Made by a program: the position numbers and the translations under genes. From Algibacter sp. L3A6 (lineage in GTDB: Bacteria; Bacteroidota; Bacteroidia; Flavobacteriales; Flavobacteriaceae): a DNA stretch of 64,000 nt. Position 1 is the first letter of the stretch. Every line of letters starts with the position of its first letter. Below the pieces are notes generated by a model, which saw only the letters and a list, made by a program, of their open reading frames with translations, had not been told where the DNA came from and ran no database searches. Below are positions 17,596 through 24,400 of the stretch, piece by piece. The DNA is taken from NCBI RefSeq assembly GCF_009796825.1, contig NZ_CP047030.1, forward strand, positions 1,339,501 through 1,403,500. Reading direction: 5' to 3'.

Positions 17596-17629
17596 AAAAC
17601 CTCAATACCGATTAGTATTGAGGTTTTTT
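17596..17629. terminator. Bidirectional terminator between convergent surface-protein genes
   Basis: AAAACCTCAATAC pairs with GTATTGAGGTTTT around a 6-base loop, with A- and T-runs on either side. It serves the giant gene (stop at 17563) and the minus-strand gene ending at 17632. Confidence 0.9.
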
Positions 17630-17631
17630 AA

Positions 17632-19953
17632 CTAACGTTTTAAAGTGAAATGCCCCGTAAGTTTTTGCCCATCTATTATTACCACATACCAATAATCTCC
17701 GGTAGGAACATGTCTATTTTTAAAAGTACCGTCCCAATCAAAAGAGCCATTTCTACTAAATTTTAATAATTTACCGTAACGATCAAAAATAGATACTTGC
17801 GATTTACCATACGCTTCAATACCAGATAAACGGAAGCTATCATTAACAGCATCATTATTAGGGGTGAAAAATTTAGGAATATAAAAATGCAGGTATTCCT
17901 GACTAACAATATCCGAACAGTTTTGAGATTTTACATAAATGGTATAACGTCCGCCTTCAATATTATAAAACACAGAATTAGGTTGAAAAATATTCCCATT
18001 AATAGAATATAAAAAATTACCAGAGTTTTCAGTTGAAATAACAATATCATTTCCATCAGATGTTACAGAATCAATGATTGGTGTTTCCGCAACTGACACA
18101 TTAAATATTCTTGTCTCATAATTACAAGTACTTCCCGTAATTTCAACAGAATAACTTCCTGATAAAGTAATCGAAATGGTTTCTGTTGTTTCACCCGTAT
18201 TCCAAAGATATAATGGATTAGCAATGCCTGTTTCGGGTTCTAAAATTAAAGTTTCCGAATCGCATAATTCAAGTTCATTCTCAAAAGTTAATCCGGGTTG
18301 ATCACCCGAAAGATCCCAAGAACAAGTTGCTGTATTAAAAGTTGCAGTTTCCCAACAGTTTAAAACAGGCTGAATAGGTTGTGTACCAGTAATATCCCAA
18401 ACGCAGGTTACATTATTAAACATTGCTGTTTCGTAACAAGCTGGCGTTGGTACTATGGCTTGCGCACCTATCACATCCCAAGAACATGTGGTTGTATTAA
18501 AAGCAGCAGTTTCCCAACAATCTATCGTAGGTTGAGCTGGCTGTGTTCCCGTGATATCCCAAACACAAGTTGTATTATTAAATGTTGCAGTTTCGTAACA
18601 AGCCGTTATTGGTAATGTCGCTTGAGTTCCTATAACATCCCAAGAACATGTGGTTGTATTAAAGGTAGCTGTTTGCCAACAGTCTATCGCAGGCTGAGTA
18701 GGTTGTGTACCTGTAATATCCCAAACGCAGGTTACATTATTAAATGTTGCGGTTTCGAAACAAGCTGTTGTTGGTGCTATGGCTTGAGTTCCTGTCACAT
18801 CCCAAGAACATGTGGTTGTATTAAAAGTAGCAATTTCCCAACAGTCTATTGTAGGCTGAATTGGCTGTGTTCCTGTTATATCCCAAATACAAGTAGAAGA
18901 ATTTACAGTTGCCGTTTGCCAACATTCTAAACTAGGCGCAGCAGCTATAGTTGTTACCGTAGCTTGATATTCAGTAGAAAACGAAACACATTGTGGATTG
19001 TTTAAATTAATAGCGACCTGTGCTATTTTTGCGCGATAAATACTAGTCGTTGAAATAGAAACAGAAAGAGATGCATTTGTTTCTCCAGCAATATCATTCC
19101 AAATAACACCATCAAAGCTTACTTGCCATTGATAAAAATGAGTCTTGTAAACTGAAAAATCTGGTGTGGCTGTTAATGTTGTATTATAAGGTGTTTCCGT
19201 GCTACATAAACTTACAGAATTACTTATTGATGTTCCTGTAGTTATAACGTTATCACCACAAGATTTAAATTCAATATCATCAATAGCTAAATCATTTCCG
19301 CAGCCACCAACTCCATTATTTATTATTTTTAAAATAACCGTATTTTGCGAAGAAAGCGTTTCAAAAACTAATCCATATTCCTCCCATTTTGGACTGGATG
19401 TTTCCGTTATAGCACCTGTAACACCACTAGCTAACAAATTAGTATCTGTAGCATCCCATATTTCAAAACTCACATTAATTGGTATGGTTCCTCCTGTTTG
19501 GGTTGAGCAAAAACTATTAGCCTTCACCAAATTTATTAACCATGCAGAAAACTCATATGTTGTATTTTCACAAAGCCCTGTAATAGTGGTTTTATAAAAT
19601 TCACCTGGATCGGTCGCGGCATTTACAATTAAACATTTCCCATTGGAATCTGATAGGGTATGATCTTCTATTTGATGCCAATCGAAACCATTAACAATGG
19701 TACCATTACGTACGGTATAAAAACCATCACCAGGAAAACCATTAGCATAATTATATGTTGTTACACCAGAAGGTAGTGAATTATTAGAAGTTCCCGTGCC
19801 AAAAGATTCTACAAAAATAGGATCGCCAGAATTACCATTACAAAAGCCAAGTTGGGCCTGCGATTTAGTAATAACAAAACATGATAGAATTAGCCCTAAT
19901 ATGAGGTTTTTAGTTATAATGATAGCTTTAGTTTTAGTTGTTGTCTTTCTTAT
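17632..19953 (-). CDS. T9SS type B sorted surface protein with tandem 27-residue repeats and non-standard start
   Basis: Paralog of the protein at 6535, about 773 residues. The frame continues upstream of the TTG at 19530 for about 140 codons that align with the paralog (DHTLSDSNGKCLIVNAA, SNGNSGDPIF-like start) to a signal peptide ending ITKSQAQ. No ATG, GTG, TTG or CTG is in frame before the stop at 19978-19980; the likely start is ATA (19951-19953, in a TTTAAAATA context like the paralog) or ATT (19918-19920). Behind the N-terminal module and an Ig-like domain lie eight 27-residue repeats (about 344-559), then a cysteine-paired beta domain and the CHU_C sorting domain (IPKFFTPNNDAVNDSF to GHFTLKR). 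Likely an outer-surface adhesin. Confidence 0.8.
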   Translation of the reverse strand: MRKTTTKTKAIIITKNLILGLILSCFVITKSQAQLGFCNGNSGDPIFVESFGTGTSNNSLPSGVTTYNYANGFPGDGFYTVRNGTIVNGFDWHQIEDHTLSDSNGKCLIVNAATDPGEFYKTTITGLCENTTYEFSAWLINLVKANSFCSTQTGGTIPINVSFEIWDATDTNLLASGVTGAITETSSPKWEEYGLVFETLSSQNTVILKIINNGVGGCGNDLAIDDIEFKSCGDNVITTGTSISNSVSLCSTETPYNTTLTATPDFSVYKTHFYQWQVSFDGVIWNDIAGETNASLSVSISTTSIYRAKIAQVAINLNNPQCVSFSTEYQATVTTIAAAPSLECWQTATVNSSTCIWDITGTQPIQPTIDCWEIATFNTTTCSWDVTGTQAIAPTTACFETATFNNVTCVWDITGTQPTQPAIDCWQTATFNTTTCSWDVIGTQATLPITACYETATFNNTTCVWDITGTQPAQPTIDCWETAAFNTTTCSWDVIGAQAIVPTPACYETAMFNNVTCVWDITGTQPIQPVLNCWETATFNTATCSWDLSGDQPGLTFENELELCDSETLILEPETGIANPLYLWNTGETTETISITLSGSYSVEITGSTCNYETRIFNVSVAETPIIDSVTSDGNDIVISTENSGNFLYSINGNIFQPNSVFYNIEGGRYTIYVKSQNCSDIVSQEYLHFYIPKFFTPNNDAVNDSFRLSGIEAYGKSQVSIFDRYGKLLKFSRNGSFDWDGTFKNRHVPTGDYWYVVIIDGQKLTGHFTLKR
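18277..18924 (-). repeat. Eight tandem 81-bp coding repeats (27 residues each)
   Basis: The units follow C[WYF]xTATFNxxTCxWDxxGxQ. Two subtypes alternate: CWxTATFNTTTCSWDV with an A-x-x-P-x-x-A linker, and C[FY]ETATFNN[VT]TCVWDITGTQPxQP with an I-D end. The real period is therefore often 162 bp. Two cysteines per unit suggest a disulfide in each. Units 2-7 are very alike at DNA level, consistent with recent duplication. Confidence 0.9.
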
Positions 19954-20091
19954 TTTAAAAACAATGGTTCGGCTATATTATAAAAATGATTTGATAAAAG
20001 ATATATTTATCAGATAAACAAACCTATACAAAAACCATACAAATATGTAAAAGCTAGTATATAAAAGGAGTTTAAGATTAGAGCAATGAAA

Positions 20092-20114
20092 ATGCCCGAA
20101 TAAAATTCGGGCAT
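20092..20114 (-). terminator. Hairpin, probable terminator of the small ORF at 20250
   Basis: ATGCCCGAAT pairs perfectly with ATTCGGGCAT around a 3-base loop. On the minus strand it is followed by TTTTC, so it could end a transcript of the 40-residue ORF. The T-run is short, so termination is only likely, not certain. Confidence 0.5.
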
Positions 20115-20249
20115 AACCAACCAAAAATAAAGTTCTATATTAACGTTTTGTCAAGTCAAAAACTAGATCATATTTAATTGGGGACAAGTTCAACATGATC
20201 TACATGCTGTTTGGGTTGATTAATTTTACGATTTTAAATAGTATAAAAT
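20115..20249. other. Gene-free stretch downstream of the small ORF
   Basis: Part of the 585-base gap between the surface protein (start about 19953) and serS (stop 20539). Apart from the hairpin at 20092, the small ORF at 20250 and a promoter box at 20410, no further gene, RNA or repeat was seen in this gap. Confidence 0.5.
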
Positions 20250-20372
20250 CTACTCGTTTACTATTGCTGCAATTTTATTTTCAGTTTTTACTATTTCAAA
20301 ATCAGAAAATAAAACCTGACTCGCTACAAAAGCAAGTGCCGCAAGTAATAAAATACGCTTAAAATTTTTCAT
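20250..20372 (-). CDS. 40-residue small hydrophobic protein
   Basis: ATG at 20370-20372 to TAG at 20250-20252. The N-terminus MKNFKRILLLAALAFVASQV is a typical short basic stretch plus hydrophobic core, either a signal peptide or one membrane segment; the remaining 20 residues are polar and end IAAIVNE. A TATTTTTG box lies about 38 bases upstream and a hairpin about 135 bases downstream, so a complete small gene is plausible. No family was recognised. The coding pattern (no in-frame stop, plausible codons) is seen; the function is unknown. Confidence 0.55.
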   Translation of the reverse strand: MKNFKRILLLAALAFVASQVLFSDFEIVKTENKIAAIVNE

Positions 20373-20409
20373 GGTTGAGTAGGTTTTGGTAGATTGGTTA
20401 TGCTAAATT

Positions 20410-20417
20410 CAAAAATA
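20410..20417 (-). promoter_or_regulatory. TAnnTTTG -7 box (TATTTTTG) before the small ORF
   Basis: A perfect minus-strand match 38 bases before the ATG at 20372. A -33 TTTG at the usual spacing was not found, so the site is only suggestive. Confidence 0.35.
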
Positions 20418-20538
20418 ATTTCGAAAAAGCAAAGAAAACCATAGAATATCTACACAAAAACTAACTTTAAATGTATTTCGTCGATAAAATATATTAAAAA
20501 AGTAAGAATTAACTTACCATGTAAAATATAACCCCTTA

Positions 20539-21810
20539 CTAATCAATTATTTTGAAACCTGTATAAGATTGAAGTACTTCAGGAATTACAATACCTTCTT
20601 CTGTTTGGTAATTTTCCAAAATACCAGCAAGAACTCTAGGTAAGGCCAATGAGCTTCCGTTTAAAGTATGGGCAAGTTCATTTTTACCTTCAGCATTTTT
20701 AAATCGAAGTTTTAATCGGTTTGCTTGAAACGTTTCAAAATTAGATACAGAGGAAATTTCTAACCAACGGTCTTGTGCTGTAGAAAATAATTCGAAATCA
20801 AAAGTTAACGCTGAAGTAAAACCTAAATCTCCACCACAAAGTCTTAAAATCCTATAGGGTAATTTTAACTCTTGAAGAATACCTTTAACATGCTCTACCA
20901 TGCCATCTAATGCCTTATAAGAGTTTGATGGATGTTCTACACGTAAAATTTCAACTTTATCAAACTGATGTAGTCTATTTAAACCACGAACATGAGCGCC
21001 GTAACTACCAGCTTCACGTCTAAAACAAGGTGTATAACCTGTAATGCCAATAGGTAATTCACTTTCATCAAGTATAATATCTCTAAAAATATTAGTTCCT
21101 GGCACCTCAGCCGTTGGAATTAAGTATAAGTTATCTTCTCCAACGTGGTACATTTGCCCTTCTTTATCTGGCAATTGCCCCGTTCCAAAACCAGAGGCTT
21201 CGTTCACTAAAAGTGGTAATTGATATTCTGTATATCCAGCTGCTGTATTTTTGTCTAAAAAGTAAGCAATTAAAGCACGTTGTAAACGCGCTCCTTTACC
21301 TTTATATACTGGAAATCCTGCACCTGTAATTTTATTTCCAAGTTCAAAATCTATAATATCATATTTCTTAGCAAGCTCCCAGTGTGGCAATGCACCATCG
21401 TGCAATACAGGAATTTCGCCTTCTTTAAAAATCTCTTCGTTATCATCTTCAGTACTTCCTTTAGGCACCGTTTCATTAGGTACATTAGGGATTTTATACA
21501 GTAATTGCGCTAAAGCTTCTACTGTAGTATTCAACGTATCACTAAATTCTTTTGAAGCCTCTTTTAGTTGGCTCGTTTTTTCTTTTAAAACATTTGCCTT
21601 TTGAGCCTGTCCGGATTTATACAAGTTTCCAATTTCTTTAGAAAGGGAATTCGATTCGGCTAGCGTGTTGTCTAATTCCGTCTGGATGCGTTTACGATCT
21701 TCATCTAGCGCAATAACGTCGTTAATCATGCTGGTGGCGTCGATGTTTCTTTTTTCCAAACGACTAATAACCAAATCTTTGTTTTCTTTAATAAAAGGTA
21801 CTTGTAACAT
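20539..21810 (-). CDS. serS: Seryl-tRNA synthetase
   Basis: 423 residues. The N-terminal half (about 30-100) is the long antiparallel coiled-coil arm (repeating L, E, K) that contacts tRNA-Ser; the class II catalytic core follows with motif 2 FRREAGSYGAHVRGLNR and motif 3 NGSSLALPRVLAGILEN. It charges tRNA-Ser with serine in the cytoplasm. The length and domain order are standard. It is last in a minus-strand group behind ribF and the HTTM gene but separated by 122 bases. Confidence 0.97.
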   Translation of the reverse strand: MLQVPFIKENKDLVISRLEKRNIDATSMINDVIALDEDRKRIQTELDNTLAESNSLSKEIGNLYKSGQAQKANVLKEKTSQLKEASKEFSDTLNTTVEALAQLLYKIPNVPNETVPKGSTEDDNEEIFKEGEIPVLHDGALPHWELAKKYDIIDFELGNKITGAGFPVYKGKGARLQRALIAYFLDKNTAAGYTEYQLPLLVNEASGFGTGQLPDKEGQMYHVGEDNLYLIPTAEVPGTNIFRDIILDESELPIGITGYTPCFRREAGSYGAHVRGLNRLHQFDKVEILRVEHPSNSYKALDGMVEHVKGILQELKLPYRILRLCGGDLGFTSALTFDFELFSTAQDRWLEISSVSNFETFQANRLKLRFKNAEGKNELAHTLNGSSLALPRVLAGILENYQTEEGIVIPEVLQSYTGFKIID

Positions 21811-21932
21811 GTGCTGAAAATTTAAGCAACAAATTTAGGGAATTGGGAATTATTTTGAGCCGTTAGTAGCAACGAATTTCACTAATAAGTTCTAATGCCC
21901 TGTTAGTAACAATTAAAAGTAAACAGTGCCAC

Positions 21933-23255
21933 TTACTTAGCTTGTAAATCCGAGCTTAAAATCCAATCGTTATGCTTAAAGGCACGCCATTCTAAACTTG
22001 CCAAATCAATTTTAGAATCTATAAAAAGTTGATACTTCCTGCCGTTTACGCTCACTTTAGAATTTACATAAACCGCAATGTCTTCGCCTTTTTCGCGATA
22101 TTCTTTTTTTAGCCGTTGAGCAAACTGCCACATAACATCTGGCTTGGTGCTTGCCGAGCGTTTTTGTTTTGCTGTTAAATAATCGTTCAACTTAACAACA
22201 AATCGCTTTCCTGTTTTTTTGTTTTCAACAACGTAAGATGTACTGCCGTGCTTAACTCTTAGCATCATGCGCCAAGATAAACGATGGCCTTCTTCTGTCC
22301 AAAGCACATTGTCTTCAATAAAATGATGACGTAACGGTAATGCCATTTGAATTAAAAAATATACTGAAAATAACGTTATTAAAAACGTTTTTCTCTTCGG
22401 AAGAAGTACTTCACCTTCAACATATAAAGGCTTCTTTTTTAAAAATATGTTCCTAACAGTTTCAGCTTCAAAAAAGAAAAGGGAAAACGCTAAAGATAAA
22501 AAAGGGAAAATTCCGATTTGAAAAACAACAGAATTAAATAAATGAAAAAAGATAGATGCAAAAAACATATACTTTCGTGTTGGCTTAAAAAGTAATAACG
22601 GAATTATTAACCCATCGAACAAAATACCTCCGTAAGCCAGAAAGTAATGCACTGTTTTTTGCTGAAGCAATTCGCCTACTAAAACATAGTTCCTTTTACC
22701 TCGCATTAAAAGCTCAATAACCGTAGTATCTAACCAATCGGGATAAAATTTAGCAACCGATGCGTAAGTGTAAACAATGAGTAATTGCAGTACAAAAACA
22801 AACTTACACCATTGTGGCATCGAAAAACTTTTAACGCTGCTATTTTGGTTAGCATCTATGGAAGCATAGGCATTTGCGGGCATAAAAACCATAATACTAC
22901 TAAGCAACATTAATAAATAATAATGGTTATTGTATGATGATTTTTGCATTAAATATGTAGCCGACCACATAAACGTAAAGGCTATAATACTAAAACGGTA
23001 TTTATAACCTAGCATAACGCCCAAGGCAAAAATCCCCATGATGCCGTAATAAAAATACATACCGTTTCCGGGAAGTGGTTGCAACCACTCGAAACCAATA
23101 AATGAAAATGTGAATTTTGGTTCTACTAAAGTTTTAGTAATCCAACCTGTAAATATGGCGCCAACCGATTCTAAAAAACATAATAATCCAAAAACAATAC
23201 GAAATACAACAAGTGCCGAATTATCTATATGTTTAAACAACCAATTATTAACCAT
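21933..23255 (-). CDS. HTTM / vitamin K-dependent gamma-carboxylase-like membrane protein
   Basis: 440 residues with about eight to nine hydrophobic segments between positions 15 and 320, typical of the horizontally transferred transmembrane (HTTM) family that is related to vitamin K-dependent gamma-glutamyl carboxylase. The C-terminal 120 residues are soluble and basic. In animals the enzyme carboxylates glutamate; bacterial members often lack proof of that activity. Key segments seen here are YLMQKSSYNNHYYLL and the RHHFIEDN region. It overlaps ribF by 8 bases, so the two are translationally coupled; this neighbour is common in Flavobacteria. Substrate unknown. Confidence 0.8.
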   Translation of the reverse strand: MVNNWLFKHIDNSALVVFRIVFGLLCFLESVGAIFTGWITKTLVEPKFTFSFIGFEWLQPLPGNGMYFYYGIMGIFALGVMLGYKYRFSIIAFTFMWSATYLMQKSSYNNHYYLLMLLSSIMVFMPANAYASIDANQNSSVKSFSMPQWCKFVFVLQLLIVYTYASVAKFYPDWLDTTVIELLMRGKRNYVLVGELLQQKTVHYFLAYGGILFDGLIIPLLLFKPTRKYMFFASIFFHLFNSVVFQIGIFPFLSLAFSLFFFEAETVRNIFLKKKPLYVEGEVLLPKRKTFLITLFSVYFLIQMALPLRHHFIEDNVLWTEEGHRLSWRMMLRVKHGSTSYVVENKKTGKRFVVKLNDYLTAKQKRSASTKPDVMWQFAQRLKKEYREKGEDIAVYVNSKVSVNGRKYQLFIDSKIDLASLEWRAFKHNDWILSSDLQAK

Positions 23256-24198
23256 GTAGTTTTTGGATATAGTCGCGTGTAAAAATTTTATCTTTTGAAA
23301 GTTGTGTTTTTAAAGCCTCAACCGATTCGAATTTTTCTTCATCTCGAATACGCTCTAATAAATTAATTTGAAGAGTTTTATCATAAAGATCGGCATTAAA
23401 ATCTAAAAAATGAACTTCAATAGTTTGCTTGCTCCCATTAACTGTTGGGTTCACTCCTATATTCATCATACCATAAACCAACTGGTTATTAATTGTAGCA
23501 TTTACTATATATGCACCTTGTTTTGGTATCAACTTATAATCTTCTTCAATTTTAATATTTGCTGTTGGGTAATCGAGTTGCTTCCCCAAACCTTTACCTT
23601 TTACTACGCTTCCATTTAGCATAAATGGATAACCTAAATAACTATTGGCTTTGGCAATATCCCCATCTATTAAAGCGGTTCTGATTTTTGTAGAACTCAC
23701 GGAAACATCGTCTATATCTTGAGCCGAAATTTCTTCAACTTCAAAACCAAAGCGCTCTCCAAAAGCTTTTAAATCGTTAATATCCGCATTTCTATTTCTG
23801 CCAAATCGATGATCGTAACCAATAATTACTTTTTTAGCATGTAGCTTATCAACTAGTATTTGTTTTACAAAATCTTCTGCGGAAAGGCGAGAAAAATCGA
23901 TTGTGAATTTTTTAACCAATAAATAATCTAAACCTAAAGCCTCCAAAATATCATGACGCTCATCGATTGTATTTATAAGTTTAATGTTAGAATCTTTTTG
24001 CAACACCATACGCGGATGTGGAAAAAAGGTAAGAACCACAGATTTTAACCCTTGTAAATTTCCAGCATTAATTAACCGCTTTACTATTTTTTGATGTCCA
24101 ATATGCACACCATCAAAGGTACCAATGGTTACAATGGTATCGTGGTTTTCTATGGCATTTGCAGAATTACTTAACTTCAACGTATCAATTTTGCACAA
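23248..24198 (-). CDS. ribF: Bifunctional riboflavin kinase / FAD synthetase
   Basis: About 316 residues with both halves: an N-terminal nucleotidyltransferase domain (GTFDGVHIGHQKIV at about 27-40, FFPHPR, SSTKIR) and a C-terminal riboflavin kinase domain (NGSVVKGKGLGKQLDYPTANI, then GMMNIGVNPT). It makes FMN and FAD from riboflavin and ATP. No ATG is available upstream of the conserved domain; TTG at 24198 is used here, and TTG at 24180 is an equally possible start. It heads a ribF-HTTM transcript. Confidence 0.93.
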   Translation of the reverse strand: MCKIDTLKLSNSANAIENHDTIVTIGTFDGVHIGHQKIVKRLINAGNLQGLKSVVLTFFPHPRMVLQKDSNIKLINTIDERHDILEALGLDYLLVKKFTIDFSRLSAEDFVKQILVDKLHAKKVIIGYDHRFGRNRNADINDLKAFGERFGFEVEEISAQDIDDVSVSSTKIRTALIDGDIAKANSYLGYPFMLNGSVVKGKGLGKQLDYPTANIKIEEDYKLIPKQGAYIVNATINNQLVYGMMNIGVNPTVNGSKQTIEVHFLDFNADLYDKTLQINLLERIRDEEKFESVEALKTQLSKDKIFTRDYIQKLHG

Positions 24199-24400
24199 AT
24201 TTACTTATTAAGTCTGTATTAAACCATTAAAGAAAGCGACTATTTTAAATTAGAAACCAAAGTTGCTCATTTAAAAAATAGGTTAAAAGGTAGGGTTTAT
24301 CGTAATAAATAGAAATATTTAAGTTTCATTCAAAGATTTTTTTGTTATTCCTAACTTAACAACCTATTTTTATTGTCTATGCTTTTTTAAATTTATAAGA

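Noticed and set aside
18277..18924. Regular repeats of about 81 bp that could suggest a CRISPR-like array
   Set aside because: The repeats are in frame with no spacers, encode conserved 27-residue units and belong to the surface-protein gene.
18379..18930. Two plus-strand ORFs (18379-18615 and 18622-18930) rich in Cys and Trp
   Set aside because: They are opposite-strand shadows of the tandem-repeat gene; periodic repeats often keep the other strand open.
19796..20017. Plus-strand 73-codon ORF upstream of the second surface protein
   Set aside because: Same reason as for 8273: it is antisense to the conserved signal peptide of the minus-strand gene.
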